DNA of 22,058 nt from Mailhella massiliensis (GTDB lineage Bacteria; Desulfobacterota; Desulfovibrionia; Desulfovibrionales; Desulfovibrionaceae), in NCBI RefSeq assembly GCF_020741395.1, contig NZ_DYZA01000244.1, forward strand, positions 1-22,058, read 5' to 3'. Positions 14,970-21,404 of the stretch are shown here, piece by piece. Made by a program: the position numbers and the translations under genes. Position 1 is the first letter of the stretch. Each line of letters starts with the position of its first letter. A model generated the notes under the pieces. The model searched no databases, was not told the origin of the DNA, and was given only the letters and a program-made list of their open reading frames with translations.

Positions 14970-15061
14970 GATCCTCCCCGGCGGGGAAGGGGCGTTGGCC
15001 GCAGCGCCGGGAATTTCCCCATGCCGGAGCCGCCCGCGCCGTTTTTTTCAGGAGAGAAGAA

Positions 15062-16273
15062 ATGGCCTATTTCCGCGTGCTTTCCGCGCAGCTTGCGCTT
15101 CTTCAGTCCCTGCTCGTCAAGGAAGAGTCCTGGGCCATACTCATTACCGCCGACCCGGACGCCCTCGCCAGCGCCATGGCGCTTCAGCGCATCATCCGCG
15201 CAAAGGTGAAGAGCGTGACTATAGCCCGCATCAACGAGATCACGAGGCCGGACAACCTGGCCATGATCCGCTATCTGCACATTCCTGTGGTGAAGTGGCG
15301 GCCTTCCATGAAGAAGAAGGTGCAGCGCTTCGCCCTGGTGGATTCGCAGTCCCACCACAACCCGGCCTTTGCGGGCATAGAATTTTCCGTAGTCATAGAC
15401 CATCACCCCCTGCCCACGGAGCCTTGTTCCGCGCCTTTTCAGGACATACGCCCCGGCTACGGCTCGGTGAGCACCATCATGACGGAATACCTCTATTCCG
15501 CAGGCATACGCCCGGCGCGCCTTCTGGCCACGGCGCTGCAGTACGGCATACGCACGGACACGGGCACCTTCGGCCGCAACGCCATGGAAGTGGACATGCG
15601 GGCCTACCACTACCTGAGCCGCTTCGGCGATGCGAACATCATGAACCGCATCCTGCGCAGCGAATACCTGCCCGAGTGGCTGCCGTACTTCACCCGCGCG
15701 CTGGAAACTCTGCGCCCCTGCGGCCGGGGCAGTTATGTGTGGCTCGGCAAGGTGGACAGCTCCGACATACTCGTGGTGGTGGCGGATTTCTTCCTCAAGG
15801 TGCACGGGCTGCGCTGGGTGGCGGTGTGCGGCGTCTCCGCGGGCCGCGTCATAGTGGTTTTCCGGGGCGGCTACGGCAACATGGATCTCGGGGCCGTGGC
15901 GTCCTGCGTGTTTGCGGACATGGGCAGCGGCGGGGGCCACAGGACCATGGCCCGGGCGGAAGCGGCCCTTGCCTCCCTGCCTGCGGAAGAGAAGAACAGG
16001 CTTGAGGAATATGCTTTCGGCCTTATCTACGCGGCTGCGGAAAAGAGGCGCGGCCGCCTTGCTGCGGCCCGGAAGGGGGAAGGCGGTGCGGAGGCTGAGA
16101 GGAAAAAGGACGGCGGGGCCCCGCAGGCTGCGGACGGGCAGAGCGCGCCGGAGGCCGGGACGCCCCCCGGGCAGGCGGCTGCGGCGGAAAAAAGCGCCCC
16201 GGCCGGGGAGAAAGGGGGCTGCGAAGCGAAGAAGGCTGTAAAAGAGGAGGCGGGCGCAGAAAAAAGCGCCTGA
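15062..16273 (+). CDS. DHH-DHHA1 family phosphoesterase with low-complexity C-terminal tail
   Basis: A 403-residue protein related to NrnA-type nanoRNases and pAp phosphatases. The DHH domain shows motif I as ITADPDALASAMAL, motif II as ALVDSQ, motif III as VIDHHP and motif IV as RTDTGTF. The DHHA1 domain carries GSGGGHRTMAR, the usual substrate-binding GGGH loop. Motif I differs from the common HxNPDGDAIGS form, with no His and one Asp fewer, so metal binding may be altered. The last 75 or so residues are Ala, Glu, Lys and Gly rich with no domain-like pattern, probably a disordered tail. AGGAGAG precedes the ATG. The substrate could be short oligonucleotides, pAp or cyclic dinucleotides. A strong terminator follows. 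Confidence 0.88.
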   Translation: MAYFRVLSAQLALLQSLLVKEESWAILITADPDALASAMALQRIIRAKVKSVTIARINEITRPDNLAMIRYLHIPVVKWRPSMKKKVQRFALVDSQSHHNPAFAGIEFSVVIDHHPLPTEPCSAPFQDIRPGYGSVSTIMTEYLYSAGIRPARLLATALQYGIRTDTGTFGRNAMEVDMRAYHYLSRFGDANIMNRILRSEYLPEWLPYFTRALETLRPCGRGSYVWLGKVDSSDILVVVADFFLKVHGLRWVAVCGVSAGRVIVVFRGGYGNMDLGAVASCVFADMGSGGGHRTMARAEAALASLPAEEKNRLEEYAFGLIYAAAEKRRGRLAAARKGEGGAEAERKKDGGAPQAADGQSAPEAGTPPGQAAAAEKSAPAGEKGGCEAKKAVKEEAGAEKSA

Positions 16274-16289
16274 CCGGGATCGTATCGAC

Positions 16290-16315
16290 AAGCCGGGATG
16301 CCCCGGCTTTTTCTT
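16290..16315 (+). terminator. Intrinsic terminator of the DHH gene
   Basis: AAGCCGGG (16290-16297) and CCCGGCTT (16302-16309) form a perfect 8-bp stem with a four-base loop, followed by TTTCTTTT. It begins 17 bases after the DHH stop codon. Confidence 0.85.
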
Positions 16316-16974
16316 TTGCGGATGCGCCCCGCGAGACTGCCCCCTGCGGGGGCCCTTGGGAAGGCGCCGTGCGCCGCTTTCGGGCAGGGGCGGAGGGCCG
16401 GTTGCTGCCTTCCGGGCGGGGGATTTTCCATCACGCAGCTTGCGCAGGGTGCGGGTTTACCGTTGCCGCCTTCCCGGCGGGGCCTGCCGGTACCTGAAAA
16501 CAGGACGTTTTTTCCGGGGAGGGGAACAGGCTGCGGCAGTTTCCCGCGCGGGGGTATGAGCGGGATTTTGTTCTGCATGGCGGCCCGGAGGGCGAGTTTC
16601 CCGGGGGCGGGGCATCTTTTTTTGTCGCGCCCGGTGCGGGAGAAGAGGGCGTATGAAATGCGCCTCCGGCTTTTGCCCTTCCCGAGCGCCGGGGAACGAT
16701 GTTGCCGGTGGAGCGGGGCAGGGGCGTCCTTCACCGGTGCGGGGAGCGGTCCTTGCGCGCGGCGGCAGGGATACCGGCTCCGGGATCCCCATATTCACTG
16801 CTTCGCATCCGAGTGTCAGGAAGGTTTTCCCCTTGTGCAGGGTACCCCGCAAGAGGTGCTGCCGGTCAGCCCGGGGAAGCCCCGGGAGCAAATCCTTGCC
16901 TTCTGCGGCGGACCTCGGGGCCCGCTCGCAGGGGATCCGCTCCTTTCCGGGAGGAGGCGCAGGCCGCGCGCGGC

Positions 16975-17002
16975 TTGACAGCGGCTTTTTTTGCGGTATA
17001 TT
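16975..17002 (+). promoter_or_regulatory. Sigma-70 promoter of the flavoprotein-macrodomain-SirTM cassette
   Basis: A perfect TTGACA (16975-16980) is followed after 16 bases by TATATT (16997-17002). The spacer is T-rich and the local sequence is much richer in AT than the flanks. Transcription would start near 17009. This is one of the best promoter matches in the window. Confidence 0.7.
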
Positions 17003-17013
17003 TCGATATCGAA
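17002..17013. promoter_or_regulatory. Perfect 12-base palindrome at the transcription start, candidate operator
   Basis: TTCGATATCGAA reads the same on both strands. It overlaps the last base of the -10 box and covers the expected transcription start, where a bound repressor would block the polymerase. The regulator is unknown and no regulator gene adjoins the cassette. Confidence 0.5.
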
Positions 17014-17089
17014 CAAAGTTGCGGGCGCTTTCCGGGCGCGGACTCCTGAAGGAGCGGCCGGGATTTTCCGCCTGCGGCAGGAGGGAAGT

Positions 17090-17764
17090 ATGGATATCAG
17101 AGAGATATTTGAGCATTTCGACAGGATTGGCAGCTGCGTCTTCGCCACGGTGGGCGGCGAAGGGCCGGAAACGCGCGTGGCGCATTTTCTTGCCTGCGAC
17201 GAAGAGGGCCTGTACTTCATGACTATGACGACCAAGCCCTTTTACCGTCAGCTCAAGGAGGGCGGCAGGGTGTCGGTATGCGCGCTGTCGGCTTCGCCCG
17301 AGATAAGGCAGACGGAAGAAGGCACGCTGGAAATGGAGCCGGGCTATTTCATCCGCGTGACCGGCGACGTGCGCGAGGTAAGCATGGAGGAGATAAAGGC
17401 GAAGCGCGACCCGGCCTTTGCCTACTGCATCGAGGATCAGGAGCGTTATCCCGCCATGACGGCCTTTGTGCTGTACCGGGCATGGGGAGAGATTTATGAT
17501 TACGATTTCGATATGAAGCATCGGGACCACAAGCTGGAGCGGGAGCGCTTCTCCTTCGGAGGCCACCCCGTGGAGCCTGCCGGGCTTGCCATAAGCGCAT
17601 CCTGCATAGGCTGCGGAGTGTGCGAAAAGGTCTGCACCTTCAAGGTCGTACGCCGCGAGGGGGAGCGCTTTGTCATTGACGGTTCGCGCTGCGACGAATG
17701 CGGCGACTGCTGGGTGCACTGTCCCGCCGGGGCGGTGCGGCACAAGGGCCTGCCGCAGGGCTGA
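17090..17764 (+). CDS. Pyridoxamine 5'-phosphate oxidase-family flavin split-barrel protein with two 4Fe-4S clusters
   Basis: A 224-residue protein. Residues 1-140 have the split-barrel pattern of the PNPOx-like family: IFEHFDRIGSCVFATV, then ACDEEGLYFMTMTTKPFYRQLKEGGRVSVCAL. This fold usually binds FMN or F420. Residues 172-182 (CIGCGVCEKVC) and 201-211 (CDECGDCWVHC) are two C-x2-C-x2-C-x3-C motifs for 4Fe-4S clusters, as in bacterial ferredoxins. The protein is probably a cytoplasmic electron carrier or flavin reductase. GGAGG lies six bases before the ATG; an in-frame ATG at 16991 lies within the promoter and is rejected. It is the first gene of the cassette, 46 bases before the macrodomain gene. 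Its link to ADP-ribosylation is inferred from position only. Confidence 0.88.
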   Translation: MDIREIFEHFDRIGSCVFATVGGEGPETRVAHFLACDEEGLYFMTMTTKPFYRQLKEGGRVSVCALSASPEIRQTEEGTLEMEPGYFIRVTGDVREVSMEEIKAKRDPAFAYCIEDQERYPAMTAFVLYRAWGEIYDYDFDMKHRDHKLERERFSFGGHPVEPAGLAISASCIGCGVCEKVCTFKVVRREGERFVIDGSRCDECGDCWVHCPAGAVRHKGLPQG

Positions 17765-17810
17765 GGCGCGGCGCGCCGGGCGGCAGGTCGCCGGAAGGGG
17801 GAGAAGAGTT

Positions 17811-18572
17811 ATGACACAGGCGGAGAGAAGGGCGTATCTCATCGGCGAGCTTTTGAAGGAGCGGCACGAGCGTTTTTTCCTTCCTGAAGAGGAGGGGGAA
17901 CAGAAGCGCCTTCTGCGCGCGCTTTTCAACGTGCGCGGGCCTTTGGCCGCGTCGCCGGAGTTTCTGGAGGTACAGGATGCGTACCTCAGGGAGGAAATCG
18001 CCTCCCGGGGCGTCACGAGCGCGCGGGATATCGAGCCTGTGGAGGGCCGCCTCTGCATCCGGCAGGGGGATATCACCACCTTGGAGTGCGGGGCCGTAGT
18101 CAATGCGGCCAACCGGCGCATGCTGGGCTGCTTCTGCCCCAACCACGGCTGCATCGACAATGCGATACACACCTTTGCCGGGGTGCAGCTCAGGCTTTTC
18201 TGCGCTTCCATGATGGGCGGCAGGCTGGAGCAGACCGGCGGCGCGCGCATCACCCCGGCCTTCAACCTGCCCTGCGATTTCGTCGTCCACGCCGTGGGGC
18301 CGGAGGTGCGCGGCCCCCTTACGCCGGGGCATGAAAGGCTTCTTGCCGCCGCCTACGAGGCCTGCTTCAGGTGTGCGGAGAAGTACCGTGTGCGGAGCAT
18401 GGCCTTCTGCTGCATCTCCACCGGGGAATTCCGCTTCCCGCCCGGGCGTGCGGCGGAAATCGCCGTGGAGACCGTGCGCTCCTGCATCGACCGCTATCCA
18501 TGGATGGAAAAGGTGATTTTCAATGTGTTCAAAGACAGCGACGCCGCGATATATCAGCGCCTGCTCGGATGA
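17811..18572 (+). CDS. Zinc-containing macrodomain protein, protein-ADP-ribose hydrolase
   Basis: A 253-residue protein of the Zn-macro class found next to SirTM sirtuins. An N-terminal helical region (1-75) precedes the macrodomain. Domain marks are QGDIT (85-89), NAAN (98-101), the class-specific LGCFCPNHGCIDNAIHTFAG (105-124) and CISTGEFRFP (201-210) as the phosphate-binding loop. In studied relatives a Cys-His-Cys zinc site lies in the GCF..NH.C segment, here C107 or C109, H112 and C114. The family removes ADP-ribose from proteins modified by SirTM. The ATG at 17811 has a GGGGGAG site. The end overlaps the SirTM start by 50 bases, suggesting coupled translation. Confidence 0.93.
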   Translation: MTQAERRAYLIGELLKERHERFFLPEEEGEQKRLLRALFNVRGPLAASPEFLEVQDAYLREEIASRGVTSARDIEPVEGRLCIRQGDITTLECGAVVNAANRRMLGCFCPNHGCIDNAIHTFAGVQLRLFCASMMGGRLEQTGGARITPAFNLPCDFVVHAVGPEVRGPLTPGHERLLAAAYEACFRCAEKYRVRSMAFCCISTGEFRFPPGRAAEIAVETVRSCIDRYPWMEKVIFNVFKDSDAAIYQRLLG

Positions 18573-19404
18573 TATCTCCGGCCTGAAAAAGGCCCTGCAT
18601 GAGGCGGACGCCGTGCTCATCGGCGCAGGGGCGGGGCTTTCCGCCGCTGCGGGCCTCACCTACTCGGGCGAGCGTTTCCGCCGACTTTTTCCCGATTTCA
18701 TTCGGGCCTACGGCATCACGGACATGTACTCCGGCGGCTTCTACCCTTTCCCCACCCCGGAAGAGCGCTGGGCCTGGTGGAGCCGCCACGTCTGGCACAA
18801 CCGCTACGAGCCCGGCCCCCTGCCGCTCTATGAGCAGCTTCTTTCCCTGGTGCAGGGCAGGGACTGCTTCGTGCTCACCTCCAACGTGGACCATCAGTTC
18901 CGCCTCGCAGGCTTCGAGAAGCAGCGCCTCTTCTATATGCAGGGCGACTACGGCCTCTGGCAGTGCTCCGTGCCCTGCCATGAAAGCACCTATGAGAATA
19001 AGGAAGCCGTCCTCGCCATGCTGAAGGCCCAGAAAAACATGCGCATCCCTTCGGAACTCGTGCCCCGCTGCCCGCGCTGCGGCGCACCCATGAGCATGAA
19101 CCTGCGCTGCGACGATACCTTCGTGGAAGATGAAGGCTGGTTCGCCGCCAATGAGCGCTACCGCGCCTTTGTCCGTGAGCACCGGGATTGCAGGCTCCTC
19201 CTGCTCGAACTCGGCGTGGGCTACAATACCCCGGGCATCATCAAATACCCCTTCTGGGAAATGGCCAGAAAGAACCCCCTCGCCACCTACGCCGCCCTCA
19301 ACCTCGATACCCCCTGCATCCCCCGCGAACTCTCCGGCCGCTCCTTCTGGATCCGCCGCGATATCGGCGAAAGCATCAGCGCCCTCCTTGCCCCGGAGGC
19401 GTAG
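18523..19404 (+). CDS. Class M sirtuin (SirTM), probable NAD-dependent protein ADP-ribosyltransferase
   Basis: A 293-residue sirtuin. The NAD-binding loop is GAGAGLSAAAGLTYSG (34-49). TSNVDHQF (119-126) replaces the TQNID-x-LH of deacetylase sirtuins, and the catalytic His is replaced by Q140 in MQGDYGLWQC, both marks of SirTM. Four Cys (148, 152, 183, 186) should hold the structural zinc, and GVGYNTPGIIKYPFW (231-245) is also class-specific. In Staphylococcus and Streptococcus SirTM ADP-ribosylates a lipoylated GcvH-L during redox stress and the macrodomain reverses it. Here neither GcvH-L nor LplA2 adjoins. The start at 18523 lies inside the macrodomain gene with an AAGG site eight bases upstream; no better in-frame ATG follows, so the start has some doubt. 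Confidence 0.92.
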   Translation: MCSKTATPRYISACSDDISGLKKALHEADAVLIGAGAGLSAAAGLTYSGERFRRLFPDFIRAYGITDMYSGGFYPFPTPEERWAWWSRHVWHNRYEPGPLPLYEQLLSLVQGRDCFVLTSNVDHQFRLAGFEKQRLFYMQGDYGLWQCSVPCHESTYENKEAVLAMLKAQKNMRIPSELVPRCPRCGAPMSMNLRCDDTFVEDEGWFAANERYRAFVREHRDCRLLLLELGVGYNTPGIIKYPFWEMARKNPLATYAALNLDTPCIPRELSGRSFWIRRDIGESISALLAPEA

Positions 19405-19406
19405 AG

Positions 19407-19499
19407 GAAAGGCGGGAAAGGCAGGAAAGGCACGCGGGGCGCCGCCCCGCACCCCGCCGGGGGGAATGATTCCCCCCGGGCCCCCTCATCAGGCAGGGC
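19407..19499 (+). repeat. Dispersed double-hairpin repeat, copy B
   Basis: It starts two bases after the SirTM stop codon with GAAAGGCGGGAAAGGCAGG. Hairpin 1 is GCGGGGC (19434-19440) with GCCCCGC (19444-19450). Hairpin 2 is CCGGGGGGAA (19457-19466) with TTCCCCCCGG (19470-19479). The tail GGCCCCCTCATCAGGCAGGG matches copy A with few changes. Differences from copy A inside both stems are matched on the opposite arm. It may serve as the 3' end of the cassette message. Confidence 0.75.
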
Positions 19500-19660
19500 G
19501 TGGCACTGAGGGCGGGCCGGGCCTGTCCTTCGTATCGCTGAAGTTTCGGGAGCTTCCGTGCGCGGCGCCTCTTTTTTTGCCGCTATGGGCCGAAAGGGCG
19601 GGGAAAGGCCGCCTTCTGCCGCAGAGTCCGTGTGAGCGTGCCCTTCGCTCACGCAGGCCG

Positions 19661-19689
19661 CCTGTTTTCCGGCCTTGCCGGAAAACAGG
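19661..19689. repeat. Perfect 13-bp palindrome with TTTCCGGC/GCCGGAAA core
   Basis: CCTGTTTTCCGGC (19661-19673) pairs perfectly with GCCGGAAAACAGG (19677-19689) over three bases. It shares its core with the palindrome at 4623-4654 and lies at the same relative place after the double-hairpin repeat. Confidence 0.6.
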
Positions 19690-19990
19690 AATAAAGGAAG
19701 GGGAAGATTTTTTGGGGGAGATTCCGGCCGCTGCGTGATTCTGCCTTCGCTGGCGCAGGGCAGAAATTCGCCCAGCGCTTCGTCAGCGTCGCCGGTCTTG
19801 CCCCCGCTCCATGCGCGGTTCCGCCTTTGCAGGGGCAAGGCGTTGCTCAGCCCGCTTCCCCTTTGTTGCAAAGGGCGGATTTTTCCCGGGCTTCCTTCCG
19901 CGCCCGGGCGCGGCGTTTTTTTGAGATCCCCCGGCGACGGAGGGCATGCCGGGCCCTCGCGTGAGTTCGGCAACGCTCTGTCCGGGCAGG

Positions 19991-20023
19991 AAAAAAGCGC
20001 AGGGAATACTCCCCGCGCTTTTT
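19991..20023 (-). terminator. Intrinsic terminator of the chorismate mutase gene
   Basis: Bases 19994-20005 and 20010-20021 pair over 12 positions with one mismatch, with a four-base loop. On the minus strand the stem is followed by a run of T (AAAAAA at 19991-19996 on the plus strand). It lies about 40 bases after the stop. The plus strand also ends in TTTTTC, so it may act in both directions. Confidence 0.8.
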
Positions 20024-20060
20024 CTCGCCCGAAGGCCCGGCTTTCGGCACGCTTTCCGGC

Positions 20061-20348
20061 TTACCAGCCCACGCGGGTGCAGGAAAAGATCATCTGCCAG
20101 ATATTGCCGATATGCGCCCCGCGCATGGGGCAGTCGGATTCGTCGTTGAGCTTTTTCAGCCGGTCTATGGTCTGCTGTTCGCGGTCGTGGCTGAACACCT
20201 CCACGGGCATGCCGTAGCGGTGCTGATCCGTCATGATGCGGCGGCTCAGGTTGAAGCGCCGGCGCACCAGCGCGAGGATCTCGTCGTCGAGGGCGTCCAT
20301 GTCTGCCCGCAGTTTTTCAATGGCCGCTTCGGATTTCGGGTCTGCCAT
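20061..20348 (-). CDS. AroQ-type chorismate mutase-like protein
   Basis: A 95-residue, all-helical protein with the AroQ pattern: IEKLRADMDALDDEILALVRRRFNLSRRI (10-38), then HDREQQTIDRLKKL and the last helix IGNIWQMIFSCTR. In the E. coli enzyme (PheA N-domain) Arg11, Arg28, Lys39, Asp48, Glu52 and Gln88 hold the substrate. By eye the first Arg pair, Glu of DRE and the late Gln (in WQMI) are kept, but the Lys39 position falls on Gln or His (TDQHR). Activity is therefore uncertain. It would convert chorismate to prephenate for Phe and Tyr. The start at 20348 has an AGGAG site five bases upstream; a 54-residue in-frame extension is rejected. It is a single gene, divergent from the Skp-like gene. 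Confidence 0.8.
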   Translation of the reverse strand: MADPKSEAAIEKLRADMDALDDEILALVRRRFNLSRRIMTDQHRYGMPVEVFSHDREQQTIDRLKKLNDESDCPMRGAHIGNIWQMIFSCTRVGW

Positions 20349-20414
20349 GTTCTCCTGCCTTGTGGGTATGCGGCGAAGGCCCCCCGGGCCGCGCCTTGGT
20401 GGATTTTTTCTGTG

Positions 20415-20443
20415 GAGATGCTCCGGCCCGCCGCCCTTGTCAA
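20415..20443 (-). promoter_or_regulatory. Candidate promoter of the chorismate mutase gene
   Basis: On the minus strand a perfect TTGACA (20438-20443) is followed after 17 bases by CATCTC (20415-20420). The -10 box is poor, so the site is tentative. It would give a leader of about 60 bases. Confidence 0.35.
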
Positions 20444-20493
20444 GTCCCGCTCCGGGCCGCGGGGCGGAAAAAATTTTTCCCTCCCGCTCCCCA

Positions 20494-20522
20494 TTGCCGA
20501 GAAGAGCCAAAAAGCGTATTTC
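20494..20522 (+). promoter_or_regulatory. Candidate promoter of the Skp-like lipoprotein gene
   Basis: TTGCCG (20494-20499) and TATTTC (20517-20522) are separated by 17 bases. The start would lie near 20529, about 48 bases before the ATG. Both boxes are partial matches. Confidence 0.4.
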
Positions 20523-20576
20523 TTTTCCTGCGATTCCGTCGCGTTTGCGGCGGACATTTCACTACAGGAGAAAATG

Positions 20577-21233
20577 ATGAACAGGAACCTTGTTTCCGCT
20601 CTTGCCCTTGTATCCATGCTTGCCCTTCTCGGCGGCTGCAACGAAGAAGCGCAGCCGCAGAAGCCCGCGCCTCAGTTCGGCGTGGTGCAGGTGGCGAAAA
20701 TCTATCAGGAAAGCCGGCTCGGCAAGCAGGGCGTCGCCCGTGTGGGCGAGCTGGAGGACAAGGCCATGGCCGTGTTCACCGACCTTCAGGCCAAGCTGGA
20801 AAAGGCCCGGGCGGACAAGAACGAGGCCGAAGTGCAGAAGCTCGAAAAGGATTTGCAGAGCCGCGTGTACTTTTTGCAGAACGTGATCAAGCAGGATCAG
20901 GAACATGTGATGAACGTGCTCCAGACGGAAATGAAGAAGGCCTTCGACCAGTGCCGCACGGACAACGGCCTGCTCGGCCTCTTTACTGAGGAAGTCCTGC
21001 CTTCCTACAGCCCCGAAGTGGACGTGACGGACAAGGTGAAAGCCATTCTGGACGCGGGTACCGCCGATTTCGGTGAGCTGCCTTCTCTCGACATGCCTGC
21101 CCTGCCGGAACCTGCCAACGCCACAAAGGCGGAAGAAGCCGCTCCTGCCGAAGAGGCAGCCGCACCTGAAGCCGCGCCCGAGGCTCCCGCCGCCCCTGCG
21201 CCCGAGGCTCCCGCCGCCCCGGCTTCAAAGTAG
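20577..21233 (+). CDS. OmpH/Skp-like lipoprotein with Ala/Pro/Glu-rich tail
   Basis: A 218-residue protein. The N-terminus NRNLVSALALVSMLALLGGC is a lipoprotein signal with lipobox L-G-G-C. Residues of about 33-130 resemble the Skp/OmpH family: FGVVQVAKIYQES, then a long charged coiled-coil-like helix pair (ELEDKAMAVFTDLQAKLEKARADKNEAEVQKLEKDLQS) as in the tentacles of this periplasmic chaperone. After residue 170 the chain is a tail of Ala, Pro and Glu repeats, coded in part by a near-identical 24-base tandem duplication (21174-21220). Skp is normally soluble, so a lipid anchor is notable. AGGAG is six bases before the ATG at 20577; the ATG at 20574 is the alternative. A terminator follows directly, and no bamA or lpxD adjoins. 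Confidence 0.8.
   Translation: MNRNLVSALALVSMLALLGGCNEEAQPQKPAPQFGVVQVAKIYQESRLGKQGVARVGELEDKAMAVFTDLQAKLEKARADKNEAEVQKLEKDLQSRVYFLQNVIKQDQEHVMNVLQTEMKKAFDQCRTDNGLLGLFTEEVLPSYSPEVDVTDKVKAILDAGTADFGELPSLDMPALPEPANATKAEEAAPAEEAAAPEAAPEAPAAPAPEAPAAPASK
21174..21220 (+). repeat. Tandem repeat coding for an Ala/Pro/Glu tail
   Basis: Two identical 23-base stretches (21174-21196 and 21198-21220), period 24, each coding for A-P-E-A-P-A-A-P. The period keeps the frame. It lies at the end of the Skp-like gene and is a likely place for copy-number change between strains. Confidence 0.8.
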
Positions 21234-21253
21234 CGCTTATCCCTGGTATGAAG

Positions 21254-21286
21254 GCCCGCCTTCTTTCGGGAAGGCGGGCTTTTTTT
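21254..21286 (+). terminator. Intrinsic terminator of the Skp-like gene
   Basis: GCCCGCCTT (21254-21262) and AAGGCGGGC (21271-21279) form a perfect 9-bp stem with an eight-base loop, followed by TTTTTTT. It begins 20 bases after the stop codon and separates this gene from glmS. Confidence 0.92.
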
Positions 21287-21341
21287 ACCCCGTGCGTGCC
21301 TGAGGGCCGGGCAGGGCTTTCCTCCACAGTTTCCCGGGTAC

Positions 21342-21370
21342 TTGCCCCCCGGCCCTTCCCTCTGTATAAA
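21342..21370 (+). promoter_or_regulatory. Sigma-70 promoter of glmS
   Basis: TTGCCC (21342-21347) and TATAAA (21365-21370) are 17 bases apart. Transcription would start near 21377, leaving a leader of about 28 bases. That is too short for a glmS ribozyme, so the ribozyme-based control known from Gram-positives is absent. Confidence 0.65.
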
Positions 21371-21404
21371 GGCCCTATACGTCCCCTGAAACAGGAGTTC
21401 TTAC

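Larger units (their letters stand above)
16316..17089. other. Long intergenic region upstream of the SirTM cassette
   Basis: About 770 bases with no credible gene. Open frames on both strands are rich in Arg, Pro and Gly and show no domain. Bases 16316-16970 show GC-rich short inverted repeats but nothing I can name. Bases 16975-17013 hold the promoter and palindrome of the cassette. The leader from the expected start near 17009 to the ATG at 17090 is about 80 bases. Confidence 0.55.
19405..20060. other. Repeat-rich non-coding region between SirTM and the chorismate mutase gene
   Basis: About 655 bases between convergent genes, with no credible coding frame. It contains copy B of the double-hairpin repeat directly after the SirTM stop, a short GTGAGCG/CGCTCAC hairpin (19632-19652), a perfect 13-bp palindrome (19661-19689), a CCCTTTG/CAAAGGG hairpin (about 19858-19874) and the chorismate mutase terminator (19991-20023). 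Confidence 0.6.

Noticed and set aside
14549..16291. Minus-strand open frame of 580 codons over the polyprenyl synthase and DHH genes
   Set aside because: Two well-defined plus-strand enzymes occupy the same DNA, and the frame spans both and their gap.
16991..17089. Upstream in-frame start for the flavin/4Fe-4S protein
   Set aside because: The ATG lies inside the promoter, before the predicted transcription start, while the ATG at 17090 has a good GGAGG site.
16457..18265. Minus-strand open frame of 602 codons running across the cassette promoter
   Set aside because: It covers a promoter and two clear plus-strand genes and has no recognisable domain.
21287..21404. glmS ribozyme in the glmS leader
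   Set aside because: The space between the upstream terminator and the ATG is about 118 bases and the predicted leader about 28, too short, and the family is mainly Gram-positive.
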